From Calothrix sp. NIES-2098 (GTDB taxonomy: Bacteria > Cyanobacteriota > Cyanobacteriia > Cyanobacteriales > Nostocaceae), in the NCBI GenBank assembly GCA_002368175.1, contig AP018172.1:3470001-3534000 (forward strand): a stretch of DNA of 64,000 nucleotides, in the 5' to 3' direction. The notes under the pieces are model-generated. The model had not been told where the DNA came from, did no database searches, and worked only from the letters and a program-made list of their open reading frames with translations. Position numbers and translations under genes: made by a program. Positions 8,504-17,425 of this stretch are shown piece by piece (position 1 is the first letter of the stretch; the number at the start of each line of letters is the position of its first letter).

Positions 8504-8779
8504 ATGAAACCGAATTATCGGCGATGTATTAGTTGCCGCCAAGTAGCACTAAAAGAAGAGTTTTGGCGGATTGTCCGCGTCTTTGGGTCGGGAACGGTAC
8601 AATTAGATGAGGGCATGGGGCGTTCTGCCTATATTTGCCCGCAAACGAGTTGCCTGCAAGCGGCTCAGAAAAAAAATCGACTAGGGCGATCGCTACATGC
8701 GACAGTGCCAGAAACACTGTATCAGACATTGTGGCAGCGGCTAGCCAAAAGCAATAACCAAAATCAAATTTTAGTTTAA
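8504..8779 (+). CDS. rnpM: RNase P modulator RnpM (YlxR/DUF448)
   Basis: A 91-residue YlxR/DUF448 protein, recently named RnpM in Bacillus because it binds and modulates the RNase P RNA. The family signature is present: Y-R-R-C-I-S-C-R-Q near the N-terminus, D-E-G-M-G-R-S-A-Y-I-C-P in the middle, and a basic K-K-N-R-L-G-R-S-L stretch. Its position between nusA and infB is the usual one. The RnpM role is transferred from the family, not shown for cyanobacteria here. Confidence 0.9.
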   Translation: MKPNYRRCISCRQVALKEEFWRIVRVFGSGTVQLDEGMGRSAYICPQTSCLQAAQKKNRLGRSLHATVPETLYQTLWQRLAKSNNQNQILV

Positions 8780-9202
8780 GAAATTTGTGGCGGTAATCCC
8801 TAGAGAAAATGTGCCAATAGCCGAACTAGTACTAGTAACACATCTTCTCTTGATTGCTGGGGTTAATGCCAAAATAGTAAAGGGGTGTAGTTGACAAACT
8901 GCTCTCATAAAATCAAAAGAGGCAGAGCAATACCCCCACAAGTTTTACTAGATTGTGTTGTGGAAGGCTCAGAATCAGCAAAACAAAAAACTACAGAATG
9001 GCAACCTGGTAACGCTCAGGCGCGGTTTGGTATCCACCATCATTACTGGTGGGGATGCCAAAATTAACCCGAGACATCTCTCTTTCCTGATTGGAGGCAC
9101 CGACAAAATCTAAACGGCAACCAAAAAACAGTAGTCGAAGGATGGAGATGTCACAAACCAGGCAACCATCCGCTAAAACTGTAAATTAAAGGGGAAGAGT
9201 GG
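8780..9202 (+). promoter_or_regulatory. Long structured leader of infB (423 nt, no gene)
   Basis: No convincing gene lies here. The clearest structure is a hairpin with arms at 9026-9039 and 9047-9062 (TTTGGTATCC-ACCA against TGGT-GG-GGATGCCAAA, one G-U pair and a 2-nt bulge, 7-nt loop). A 15-codon reading frame (ATG 9142 to TAA 9189) ends 13 nt before the infB ATG and just ahead of its ribosome site GGGGAAG (9191-9197). The region could be a regulated leader for infB; this is inference. Confidence 0.5.
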
Positions 9203-12200
9203 ATGAACAACGGCAAAGTTAGAATCTATGAATTATCAAAGGAATTGAATTTGGATAACAAAGAGCTATTAGCAATATGCGACCAGCTCAACATCGCGGT
9301 CAAAAGCCATAGCAGTACAATTTCAGATTCGGAGGCAGAACGCATCCGTTTAGCTGCGGAAAAACACGCAGCTACCAATGGAACCCATAAAAAAGAAATC
9401 ATAACCAGTCATCAATCAAACACGCCACAAGCTGGCTCAAGAAACCGACCTGCCCTACCTCACAAACAGCAAATTTTGGAAATTCGTAAACCCAAAATAT
9501 TGAGAAATACTACCCCAAACGCCTCAGAGGCGTCAGTTGCTACTAATACCCAAACTGCTTCGTCTGAAGTTAATCCTCTCTCACCTCCAAAGCCCTTCGC
9601 TACACCAGTCTCACCCATGCAGCCGACGGCACCAACTCGACCAGTACCCCGGAATCTATCTGAGACCCCACAGCAACCAGCTGTTACAGACGCGGCTCCA
9701 ACGCCTAATCCACAGCCAAAAGAAAAAGTAGTTGCGGAAAAACCGGAAAAAACAGTTCCATCCAGACCGAGACCCGAAAAACCGCAAAAACCTCAACTAG
9801 CTGCTCCACCTGCAAGACCGGTAGCCGAAGCACCGTCAGCATCTGAGCAGATCGGTCAGGCAGATAAGCCGATCCTTAAGCGCGAACGCCAACGGCGTGC
9901 AGAAGACGAACGCGAACAAGTTAAGCCCAGATCTGGCAAGCCAACCACAGACCAATCTGCACCACAGTCTTTACCGCAAAAACAGGCTCGTCCTACTCCA
10001 GGTCCGGTCAAACCAGAACACAGGGCAAATCGACCTCCTTCTGCACCAGGTTCATCAGGAGACAGCCAACGGCCAAGCAGACCAGTACGTCCAAGTGAAG
10101 CTGTAGCGGCTATGCCGATTGCTACGCCACCAAGACCGATGCAAGGCGGACAGGGGAAAGTAGCGACAGTTGTCGATGAGGTAGTACCTAGCGACATTCT
10201 CGACTTAAAACGCCCCACGCCACCACGTCCAGCTAAAGGTGGTAAAAAGTGGCAAGAAGAAGAAATTATTGATGAAATCAAAGAAAAACCCGGCAAGGCA
10301 GGGGTTAAAGGCAAGCGGATCAAGCCAGTCCTTGATGATGATTTTGAAGAAGAAGATTTACTGGATGAAGAAGGTTTGGAAATACCAGCCACCGTCCAGG
10401 TCAGTCTTTCCATTGCCCGACCTCCCAAACCCAAGGCAGCTCGACCTGCACAGCAACCAACTGTAGCTATTGCTAGCCCAACAGCTAAAGGGAAAAAATC
10501 AGCTTCCAACCGCGACCAAAATCGTCGCCAAGAAGTAGAAGTCAAGCGGGATCGCCCAGAAAAAGTGGTAGTGACAGGCCCCCTAACAGTGCAAGAATTG
10601 GCTGACCTTTTGGTTGTGGCTGATACAGAGATTGTGAAAATCCTGTTCATGAAAGGCATGGCAGTGAGTATCACGCAAAACCTGGATATTCCCACAATTA
10701 CTTTGGTAGCAAAAGAGCTAGAAGTAGAAGTGGAAACTGCCGAACCAGAAGCAGAAGCCCGTAAAGTCACAGAAATGCTGGATGTGGCAGACATGGAAAA
10801 TCTCCATCGTCGTCCGCCAGTAGTGACAATTATGGGTCACGTAGACCACGGTAAAACAACTCTGCTGGATTCGATTCGCAAAACCAAAGTGGCAGCAGGC
10901 GAAGCTGGTGGTATTACGCAGCACATTGGTGCATACCATGTCGATATCGAACATGAAGGACAGCCACATCAAATAGTATTCCTTGATACCCCCGGTCACG
11001 AAGCCTTCACAGCGATGCGGGCACGGGGAGCAAGAGTCACAGACATTGCCGTTTTGGTAGTAGCTGCTGATGATGGTGTTCGTCCGCAAACCATCGAAGC
11101 GATTAGCCACGCTCAGGCGGCTGGCGTACCAATTGTCGTTGCCATTAACAAGATTGACAAAGAAGGGGCACAACCAGAGCGTGTCAAGCAAGAACTTACC
11201 AACTATGGTCTAACCGCTGAAGACTGGGGTGGTGAAACAATTATGGTTCCCGTGAGTGCGATCAAGGGTGAAAACCTGGATACACTCCTAGAAATGATTC
11301 TCCTAGTAGCAGAAGTAGCAGAACTATCTGCTAACCCAGACCGTGTTGCTAAAGGAACTGTGATTGAAGCTCATTTGGATAAGGCTAAGGGAGCAGTTGC
11401 TACCTTGCTAATTCAAAATGGCACCCTGCATGTTGGAGATATGCTGGTAGCAGGCTCGGCATTTGGTAAAGTCCGGGCAATGGTGGATGATAGAGGCAGA
11501 AGGGTAGACGTTGCTAGTCCCTCCTTTGCGGTGGAAGTATTGGGGTTAAGCGATGTACCAGCCGCAGGCGATGAGTTCGAGGTCTTCGAGAATGAAAAAG
11601 AAGCACGCTCTCTAGCTAGCGATCGCGCTGATAAACAACGTCAATCCCGCCTCTTACAAGGACGTGTTACCCTCACAACCCTGTCGGCTCAAGCACAAGA
11701 AGGCGAGTTGAAAGAACTCAACTTGATCCTCAAAGCAGACGTCCAAGGTTCAGTAGAAGCGATTGTGGGATCGCTAAGACAAATCCCGCAAAACGAAGTC
11801 CAAATTCGGATGTTGTTAGCTACTGCTGGAGAAATCACCGAGACGGATATCGACTTAGCCGCAGCTAGTAACGCCGTAATTATTGGCTTCAACACCACCT
11901 ACGCCAGTGGAGCCAGACAAGCAGCTGATGAAGCAGGTGTAGATGTGCGGGAATACAACATCATCTACAAACTCCTCGAAGATATTCAAGGAGCCTTGGA
12001 AGGTCTACTAGAACCAGAATTGGTAGAAGAACCCTTGGGACAAACCGAAGTTCGTGCCGTGTTCCCAGTCGGTCGGGGTGCGGTTGCTGGTTGTTATGTA
12101 CAATCTGGCAAACTAGTCCGCAACTGCAAACTGCGGGTACGTCGTGGCGGTAAGGTGATCTACGAAGGCGTTCTCGATTCCCTCAAACGGATGAAGGAAG

Positions 12201-12331
12201 ATGCCCGCGAAGTCAATGCCGGTTATGAATGCGGTATTGGCATTGATAAATTCCATGATTGGGCTGAAGGTGACATCATCGAAGCTTACCAAATGGTAAC
12301 TAAGCGTCGCACCTTGACACTGACAAAGTAG
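9203..12331 (+). CDS. infB: Translation initiation factor IF-2
   Basis: IF-2 is the GTPase that brings initiator tRNA to the ribosome. The 1042-residue protein starts with an IF2_N module (VRIYELSKELNLDNKELL) and continues with a long Pro/Lys-rich disordered region typical of cyanobacterial IF-2. A second IF2_N module follows at residues about 455-505. The G domain starts near residue 540 with G-H-V-D-H-G-K-T-T, D-T-P-G-H-E-A-F and N-K-I-D, followed by domains II, III and IV. Start ATG 9203 has GGGGAAG just upstream. The disordered region keeps the antisense strand open for more than 300 codons, which is a shadow. Confidence 0.98.
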   Translation: MNNGKVRIYELSKELNLDNKELLAICDQLNIAVKSHSSTISDSEAERIRLAAEKHAATNGTHKKEIITSHQSNTPQAGSRNRPALPHKQQILEIRKPKILRNTTPNASEASVATNTQTASSEVNPLSPPKPFATPVSPMQPTAPTRPVPRNLSETPQQPAVTDAAPTPNPQPKEKVVAEKPEKTVPSRPRPEKPQKPQLAAPPARPVAEAPSASEQIGQADKPILKRERQRRAEDEREQVKPRSGKPTTDQSAPQSLPQKQARPTPGPVKPEHRANRPPSAPGSSGDSQRPSRPVRPSEAVAAMPIATPPRPMQGGQGKVATVVDEVVPSDILDLKRPTPPRPAKGGKKWQEEEIIDEIKEKPGKAGVKGKRIKPVLDDDFEEEDLLDEEGLEIPATVQVSLSIARPPKPKAARPAQQPTVAIASPTAKGKKSASNRDQNRRQEVEVKRDRPEKVVVTGPLTVQELADLLVVADTEIVKILFMKGMAVSITQNLDIPTITLVAKELEVEVETAEPEAEARKVTEMLDVADMENLHRRPPVVTIMGHVDHGKTTLLDSIRKTKVAAGEAGGITQHIGAYHVDIEHEGQPHQIVFLDTPGHEAFTAMRARGARVTDIAVLVVAADDGVRPQTIEAISHAQAAGVPIVVAINKIDKEGAQPERVKQELTNYGLTAEDWGGETIMVPVSAIKGENLDTLLEMILLVAEVAELSANPDRVAKGTVIEAHLDKAKGAVATLLIQNGTLHVGDMLVAGSAFGKVRAMVDDRGRRVDVASPSFAVEVLGLSDVPAAGDEFEVFENEKEARSLASDRADKQRQSRLLQGRVTLTTLSAQAQEGELKELNLILKADVQGSVEAIVGSLRQIPQNEVQIRMLLATAGEITETDIDLAAASNAVIIGFNTTYASGARQAADEAGVDVREYNIIYKLLEDIQGALEGLLEPELVEEPLGQTEVRAVFPVGRGAVAGCYVQSGKLVRNCKLRVRRGGKVIYEGVLDSLKRMKEDAREVNAGYECGIGIDKFHDWAEGDIIEAYQMVTKRRTLTLTK

Positions 12332-12364
12332 TGCTGAGTCTACTAGTGCTGAGGAGCCAGTCGC

Positions 12365-12540
12365 GTGGTGTTAGCGTAGCGGTAGCGACGCAGGAGCGTC
12401 GGCAGTCCGATCTTGGGGTTTCCCCCAGGAGAAACTGCCGAAAGGGTCTCCCGACTTGAGCAAACTGTCCGTTGGGGTTCCCCCCGTTGTTCGCTGAAAG
12501 CGTTCCCGCAGGGTAGCAAGTGGCGTCGAACTGGCGTTTC
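12365..12540. repeat. Dispersed Nostoc-type intergenic repeat (imperfect palindromes)
   Basis: The stretch after infB is GC-rich and made of nested imperfect inverted segments such as GCGTAGCGGTAGCGACGC, GGGGTTTCCCCC, GGGGTTCCCCCC and GCGTTCCCGCAGGGTAGC. Similar phrases recur near 23285-23330 and 62690-62715 in this window, which marks it as a dispersed repeat family. It is not coding in any frame I could read. The 304-bp gap 12332-12635 contains only this and the heptamer repeat. Confidence 0.6.
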
Positions 12541-12573
12541 TAAGTAAAAGATTCTGAGTCTTGAGTTAATCCT

Positions 12574-12615
12574 CAGAACTCGTAACTTGAAACTTACAAC
12601 TCAGCACTCATAACT
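12574..12615. repeat. Heptanucleotide repeat (STRR type), NNNaACT x6
   Basis: Six contiguous heptamers read CAGAACT, CGTAACT, TGAAACT, TACAACT, CAGCACT, CATAACT. This is the pattern of the short tandemly repeated repetitive (STRR) sequences known from heterocystous cyanobacteria. It ends next to the ribosome site of the following gene. Confidence 0.7.
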
Positions 12616-12635
12616 CAGGAGGGATAAATGTAGCT

Positions 12636-13289
12636 ATGTCCTCATTTCGCTCTGAACCTATATTGTGGATTCACGTCGCTGGTTTGGCGACGCTACCGAT
12701 TTTTTTGTTTTTGTGTTTATTGTTCCTGTCCGTAGGTGAGCCACTCTTACCTGTATGGATGGAGCTATTTTTGGTTGCTGCTATTGGTGTATTGCCACTT
12801 CTGTGGATGCAATTGAGTCGGCCTTTCTATATATTTGCTATTTTGGGAGTGGCACTCAAGCCAGAAAATCTGACTGAGCAGCAACGAAAAATTCTTTGTT
12901 TAATTAATACAAATTTAAATCGCGCACTGGCTCTTTTAACAGCAATATTATTAGTAGGGGTGCTGTGGCAGATATACCAAGTTGCTCCACGGGTAGCAAA
13001 TATTGTCAGTTTTCTACCCCAATGGCGCAGTTTGAGTCTGCTGTTCGCTGCTTTAGCTTTTCTAGCCAGCAATCTATTTTTGCAAATTCCCGTGAGTGTA
13101 GCCAGAGTTTTGGTGACTAATGACACAGAATTTGCTGCCATAAAACCATTACCTTTAGAAAAGATTCAGCAGGATTTCACGATCGTAGGTGTGCGGGTTA
13201 ATCACATATTGCCCCGGTTATTTCGCTCCCTGATGGGAGTGAATAAAGACCCACAGCAGCCCTTAGAGCAAAACCCCGATGAGCATTAA
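12636..13289 (+). CDS. Low-complexity-tail membrane protein
   Basis: A 217-residue integral membrane protein commonly found directly after infB in cyanobacteria and annotated as low-complexity tail membrane protein. Hydrophobic segments lie at residues about 10-34, 38-58, 60-72, 95-115 and 130-152. The final part is soluble (E-K-I-Q-Q-D-F-T-I-V-G-V-R-V-N-H-I-L-P-R) and ends in a Gln/Pro/Asp-rich tail. AGGAGGG precedes the ATG by about 13 nt. No function is known; its position after infB could suggest cotranscription, but a repeat-rich 304-bp gap intervenes. Confidence 0.8.
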   Translation: MSSFRSEPILWIHVAGLATLPIFLFLCLLFLSVGEPLLPVWMELFLVAAIGVLPLLWMQLSRPFYIFAILGVALKPENLTEQQRKILCLINTNLNRALALLTAILLVGVLWQIYQVAPRVANIVSFLPQWRSLSLLFAALAFLASNLFLQIPVSVARVLVTNDTEFAAIKPLPLEKIQQDFTIVGVRVNHILPRLFRSLMGVNKDPQQPLEQNPDEH

Positions 13290-13363
13290 TGCGAGTAGGT
13301 TAGTATTTGCTGAAGCTGAGAACTGCTAAAACTTTTGAAGTTAAAACTGAGGAATGAGAAACT

Positions 13364-13561
13364 ATGGCTCAAATTCCAACTTCCAGCGATCGCCAATTTA
13401 CTCATGATAGTGAAATTTGGCACAGCCTCAAATACGCGATCGCAGCTAGTTCCGGTTTCCAACGCTGGCAACTAGAACGTGATATCCAATCACAGGGATT
13501 GCGTTTAGAACAGCAAGTACAACGGTATTTGCGCGAAACTTTAGAAACCCTAGCTTACTAA
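13364..13561 (+). CDS. Small conserved cyanobacterial protein (65 aa)
   Basis: A 65-residue soluble protein without a recognised domain. It has a helical amphipathic middle and C-terminus (W-H-S-L-K-Y-A-I-A-A-S-S-G-F-Q-R-W, then Q-V-Q-R-Y-L-R-E-T-L-E-T-L-A-Y). A ribosome site GAGGA lies upstream of the ATG at 13364. Codon use and composition match the neighbours, so I consider it real. It sits 75 bp after the membrane protein and could be cotranscribed with it. Function unknown. Confidence 0.65.
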   Translation: MAQIPTSSDRQFTHDSEIWHSLKYAIAASSGFQRWQLERDIQSQGLRLEQQVQRYLRETLETLAY

Positions 13562-13717
13562 AATTAAAAAATATTCTAAGTTGGCTAGCAAACGATGAAG
13601 TTGACGGTAGCAACTTTCCTTCAACTTCCAATTTAGATGTGGAAGAGTTTAAAATTATTTACATTAGCTGAGTAAGTTTTCAGTAGGGATTTCCAATTAA
13701 ACAATATGTAATCGGCA

Positions 13718-13745
13718 GGGTGCGTTAAAGAAGTGTAACGCACCC
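13718..13745. repeat. GGGTGCGTTA/TAACGCACCC inverted repeat
   Basis: A perfect 10-bp inverted repeat, GGGTGCGTTA (13718-13727) and TAACGCACCC (13736-13745), with an 8-nt loop. No T-run follows. Hairpins of this TAACGCACCC type are common intergenic repeats in filamentous cyanobacteria. It is the only clear structure in the 376-bp gap 13562-13937, apart from a small palindrome CAGCTACATAGCTG at 13869-13882 ahead of the next gene. Confidence 0.6.
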
Positions 13746-13937
13746 TATTCGCTGTGCATAAATTCTGGATCTGTAATACTTAACAAAAAAAAACTGTTTT
13801 TTATTTACGTATTTCATAATTTAGCTGATCGAACGCTAACGATCCGGTATAGTTTTGCATGGGTTTGACAGCTACATAGCTGTTAGCTGCATCCTTGTTA
13901 AAAGCTCACGTAATTCAGCACTTCACAGACGTAAAAA

Positions 13938-15620
13938 ATGAAATATCGGGGTTTTCCTATTTTTCCAGCCAAACATCTTCGCTCTGTTTTTGGCAGTAGT
14001 CTCAGATCTCATCTACCATTGCGAGCCGGACTCACTACAGTGTTAGTTGTTTCCAGCGGTTTGACATTATTACCTAGTGTAGTAAATGCCGATCCTAGCC
14101 ATCAGAAAGGTATCGCTCCTACTTTAACCGCCCAAGCTCCTGCAACTGCAACTGTGATTTACGTTAACCCAGCTACTGGAGCAGATACTGCTGGTGCGGG
14201 GACAACACAAGCTGCACCTTACAAAACCATTACCTTTGCTCTGAATCAAGCTCAACCAGGTACAGTCATTCAACTAGCTCCGGGAACTTATAACCAGCAA
14301 AGTGGAGAAACTTTCCCACTTCTGCTGAAATCAGGAGTAACACTGCGAGGTGATGAATCAACCAAAGGTCAGGGAATATCAATTACAGGTGGCGGCTTTT
14401 ATACTAGTAAAACATTTGCTAGACAAGACATTACAATTCTCGCTGACAATGGCACGACAATCGCAGGTTTGACTGTCACCAACCCAAACCAACGCGGTAC
14501 AGCTGTCTGGGTAGAATCCACTAATCCCCTGATTACAAATAACACTTTTACTAAGAGTGTCAGAGAAGGGGTTTTTATCACAGGTACAGGGAATCCTAAA
14601 ATCGAAAACAACATCTTTGTGCAGAACACAGGCAATGGGGTTTCCGTGGCTAAATCTGCCCAAGGAGAAATTCGCAATAACTTGTTTCAAGAGACTGGTT
14701 TTGGCATAGCGATTGGTGGATCTTCCACACCTTTAGTTGTAGAGAACCAAATCTTCCAAAACCAAGACGGTCTTTATATCTCGGAAACTGCTAAACCCAT
14801 CCTACGTAAGAATGTTATTCAAAACAATAAGCGGGATGGCGTCGTCGCAACAATTGATGCCTTACCAAACTTGGGTACCAATGAAGATCTTGGTGGTAAT
14901 CTCATCCGCAATAACACTCGTTACGATCTGAACAATGCCACTAAAACTAATAGAATTGTCGCTATTGGTAATGATATCGATCAAAAGCGCATCGCTGGTT
15001 TAGTAGATTTTGTTGCCGCCGACGTTGGCGGTGCTACTGCCTTTAACGATGTACCAGCAGGTTACTGGGCAAAACCGTATATCGAAGCCTTAGCTTCCCA
15101 ACAAATTATTGCTGGTTTTCCCGATGGCACCTTTAAACCGAACGATCCTGTAACGCGTGCTCAATTTGCCACCATTATTACTAAAGCTTTGACACCACCA
15201 GCTAAACGCCCAGCTATTGAATTTAAAGATGTCAAAAGCAATTTTTGGGCTTACGCAGCAATTAAATCTGCTTACCAAAGTCAATTTGTTTCTGGCTATC
15301 CTGATGGCACCTTTAAACCACAGCAGCAAATTCCTAGAGTGCAAGCTCTAGTTTCTTTAGCCAGTGGTCTAGGTTTAACTACAGACAATCAAAATATCCT
15401 TAGTTTTTACACTGATGCTGCCCAAATTCCCAAATATGCACTTAATCAAGTTGCTGCTGCGACTGCACGGCAATTAGTGATCAACTATCCTACGGTGAAG
15501 CAACTCAATCCTAATCGTGATGCAACTAGGGCAGAAGTTGCTGCCTTTGTTTACCAAGCACTGGTAAATGCTGGACGTGCCCCAGCAATTCCATCAACCT
15601 ATGTAGTGAACGTTCCGTAA
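13938..15620 (+). CDS. DUF1565 right-handed beta-helix protein with SLH domains
   Basis: A 560-residue exported surface protein. After a long signal segment (hydrophobic residues about 34-50, then VVNADPS) comes a DUF1565/pectin-lyase-like parallel beta-helix (residues about 70-340). It shows repeated I-x-N-N-x-F/I rungs such as L-I-T-N-N-T-F, K-I-E-N-N-I-F, E-I-R-N-N-L-F and L-R-K-N-V-I-Q-N-N. Three SLH modules follow from about residue 365, marked by F-N-D-V-P-A-G-Y-W-A, G-F-P-D-G-T-F-K-P and T-R-A-Q-F-A. In cyanobacteria SLH modules bind peptidoglycan-linked polymer from the outer-membrane side. The substrate of the beta-helix is unknown. A strong hairpin lies about 215 bp downstream. Confidence 0.9.
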   Translation: MKYRGFPIFPAKHLRSVFGSSLRSHLPLRAGLTTVLVVSSGLTLLPSVVNADPSHQKGIAPTLTAQAPATATVIYVNPATGADTAGAGTTQAAPYKTITFALNQAQPGTVIQLAPGTYNQQSGETFPLLLKSGVTLRGDESTKGQGISITGGGFYTSKTFARQDITILADNGTTIAGLTVTNPNQRGTAVWVESTNPLITNNTFTKSVREGVFITGTGNPKIENNIFVQNTGNGVSVAKSAQGEIRNNLFQETGFGIAIGGSSTPLVVENQIFQNQDGLYISETAKPILRKNVIQNNKRDGVVATIDALPNLGTNEDLGGNLIRNNTRYDLNNATKTNRIVAIGNDIDQKRIAGLVDFVAADVGGATAFNDVPAGYWAKPYIEALASQQIIAGFPDGTFKPNDPVTRAQFATIITKALTPPAKRPAIEFKDVKSNFWAYAAIKSAYQSQFVSGYPDGTFKPQQQIPRVQALVSLASGLGLTTDNQNILSFYTDAAQIPKYALNQVAAATARQLVINYPTVKQLNPNRDATRAEVAAFVYQALVNAGRAPAIPSTYVVNVP

Positions 15621-15833
15621 CCCGCAGTATATATTGTGTGGCGGAAATTCTTAACAGATTTCCGCCCACAGAAGTTTTATACTCAAAAGTTGCGATCGCA
15701 ATTAATTGGCTTTTAGGCTTGAAACTATCAAAACCAACCTAGTATTAGCAACTAAATACAGGAGATACCCGATCGATAGGATTGTTAGGGCAGAATTTGA
15801 ATTAAATTCACGCAGCATTAATAGTATGAAAAA

Positions 15834-15876
15834 TAGCAGCACCAAGACTGACAAATTTGTTAGCTTGGTGCTGCTA
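15834..15876 (+). terminator. Strong inverted repeat, possible distal terminator
   Basis: TAGCAGCACCAAG (15834-15846) pairs perfectly with CTTGGTGCTGCTA (15864-15876) across a 17-nt loop. A TTTTTTT run comes 13 nt later. It is more than 200 nt after the SLH gene, so it may be a distal terminator or a mobile hairpin repeat. Confidence 0.45.
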
Positions 15877-15896
15877 AAATTGTGAGTTTTTTTAAA

Positions 15897-15981
15897 CTCA
15901 GGGTCGGAAGATTTTGCTGACCCGTATTTAAACTTGATTTATCTATATTCAGGGTCTTTATATTGGCTGACCCCGTTTGAA
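15897..15981. repeat. Two tandem copies of a GGGTC...GACCC hairpin unit
   Basis: Two imperfect direct copies, each starting CAGGGTC and ending GCTGACCC, lie at about 15899-15926 and 15950-15977. Each can fold as GGGTC/GACCC with a 12-13 nt loop. The rest of the 498-bp gap 15621-16118 is AT-rich and holds no gene I can support. Confidence 0.5.
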
Positions 15982-16118
15982 CAATTTTCAGTTTCCCAGA
16001 AATTTTTAAATTTTGAGAATTCCTAATATTTTTTTTATTTTTTCTCTCTTTACATTTAAAATTCTGAAAAAAAGTTAATTAATATAAAAAATGTGAAGAG
16101 ATATTGCGTTTTTTTATT

Positions 16119-16388
16119 TCAAGAACGGTTCTGTCGCTGCTGTTCCCAGCGCCAGAGAAAAACCATCAGCGAAACAATTCCTATCTGGAGTAATAAATTA
16201 GGTAACGCACTATCAACATCTCGCCCTGCCAACAGTTTAAAGAAAAAGATGAATGCGCCGATTAAGCCAGAAGCACCACAAGCAACATAAATAAATTTTC
16301 GCAAGCCACGATAAGGCGCTACAATTTCAGCTTTGAGACGAGCATATTGTTCGGGCTGAAGGCGACTTTTGGGATTTTGTTCTACCAT
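16119..16388 (-). CDS. DUF3493 (Low PSII Accumulation1-like) membrane protein
   Basis: An 89-residue protein of the DUF3493 family, which includes the membrane-anchoring part of the plant photosystem II assembly factor LPA1. It begins with a basic cytoplasmic segment (RLKAEIVAPYRGLRKFIY) followed by two membrane helices, at residues about 33-53 and 65-80. The charged C-terminus is WRWEQQRQNRS. A role in thylakoid protein assembly is inferred from the family only. It is divergent from the tRNA-Thr gene, with 35 bp between. Confidence 0.8.
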   Translation of the reverse strand: MVEQNPKSRLQPEQYARLKAEIVAPYRGLRKFIYVACGASGLIGAFIFFFKLLAGRDVDSALPNLLLQIGIVSLMVFLWRWEQQRQNRS

Positions 16389-16403
16389 GAGGACAAACTA
16401 TGC

Positions 16404-16409
16404 TATAAT
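16404..16409 (+). promoter_or_regulatory. -10 box of tRNA-Thr
   Basis: A consensus TATAAT lies 14 nt before the mature tRNA 5' end. No convincing -35 box is seen at the usual spacing. Confidence 0.45.
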
Positions 16410-16423
16410 CTTGGATTGTGTAC

Positions 16424-16495
16424 GCCGATGTGGCTCAGTGGTAGAGCAGCTGATTCGTAATCAGCAGGCCACGGGTTCAAATCCCGTCATCGGCT
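16424..16495 (+). tRNA. tRNA-Thr (anticodon CGT)
   Basis: A complete cloverleaf of 72 nt. The acceptor stem GCCGATG pairs with CATCGGC and the discriminator is T. The D-arm is GGCTCAGTGGTAGAGC. The anticodon stem GCTGA/TCAGC encloses the loop TTCGTAA, giving anticodon CGT that reads ACG (Thr). The T-arm is ACGGG TTCAAAT CCCGT. CCA is not encoded. Confidence 0.96.
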
Positions 16496-16560
16496 TTAAT
16501 TGAGTGTTACATAAAGTTGGTACTTAATTGCCCACTCTTTTTAGGATGCTGACTTGTCAA

Positions 16561-16980
16561 TCAGGCAGAGGGCATCTGGTGTATGCAGTTCACGATAACT
16601 TTTGGTGAATCAGGGTTAATAGCTCGTACTATCATGAAATACTGCTGTTTGGCATTTTTGTAAGATAAGGTGAAGCCAGTTCGACTAAATGAAAAACGAC
16701 ATCTCAGACTGGAATCCCCGTAGAATGACGCAGCTAATCGAACAAAACCTGCAAAGAAGGCTTTGTAACTAGAGCATTTAATGCCTCTATATGTATTCCA
16801 CAAATATGCAAATTGCTGTGTCAGACAAAAAATAGTAGGGCTAACGTATCTCAACTCTAGAGGTTGTATAAAATTAGGCTTCCAGGCATTCTGAGTAAAA
16901 TTACTTAAGAACTCAAATCCTTGATGGAAACGGGTTTTACAACTAAATTCGTTAGCCCCACTGTAAACTGACGTACTCAC
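16561..16980 (-). CDS. Hypothetical protein (139 aa), doubtful
   Basis: An open frame of 139 codons with a GTG start. The product is Phe/Tyr/Ser-rich with no signal peptide, no recognised domain and no clear ribosome site. It may be a genuine orphan gene or a fortuitous frame downstream of the tRNA. I keep it only because no other feature explains this stretch and the frame is long for AT-rich sequence. Confidence 0.3.
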   Translation of the reverse strand: MSTSVYSGANEFSCKTRFHQGFEFLSNFTQNAWKPNFIQPLELRYVSPTIFCLTQQFAYLWNTYRGIKCSSYKAFFAGFVRLAASFYGDSSLRCRFSFSRTGFTLSYKNAKQQYFMIVRAINPDSPKVIVNCIHQMPSA

Positions 16981-17425
16981 TATAAATTTATGCCTTCTAT
17001 TAACCCTTTTTTACTATGGGAAAAAATCATAAAAAATCAGATCTTTGGCATAGTAGGGAAAATTTTTTAAAATTAATAACTTTAATATCGCCTGAAAAAC
17101 ACAATTCAGTAGAGAAAATAGCATAGATTATAACTATAGTAAAAATAAAATTCAAATTTATGAAAAATGAATCAAACCACCTCTAAATAGCCATTCAAAA
17201 ATTCTTAAAAGTTGTGACTGATGCTATTAGACAAGAAGAAGGCAATTTGCAGACTTTGATAACCATGAATAAATAAATTAGATGTGTACTGCTTTGCTTT
17301 ATGCTGCGGAACAAAGTAAGAAATAGCTTGTTTTTGTTATGGAAGCCAATGATTTTGAAAATATAATTTATAGAACATAATTGAGAAACAAATTTTTCAT
17401 AAGTCAGAATTCAAAAGCCAGAATA

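Noticed and set aside
9856..10794. 312-codon antisense frame inside infB
   Set aside because: Shadow of the Pro/Lys/Arg-rich disordered part of IF-2; composition (Ser/Arg/Leu) is what such an antisense frame gives.
10718..11191. 157-codon antisense frame over the IF-2 G domain
   Set aside because: The plus strand encodes highly conserved GTPase motifs here; the antisense frame has no features of a gene.
14379..14690. 103-aa antisense frame in the beta-helix gene
   Set aside because: Lies entirely within the repeat rungs of the DUF1565 domain and is a shadow.
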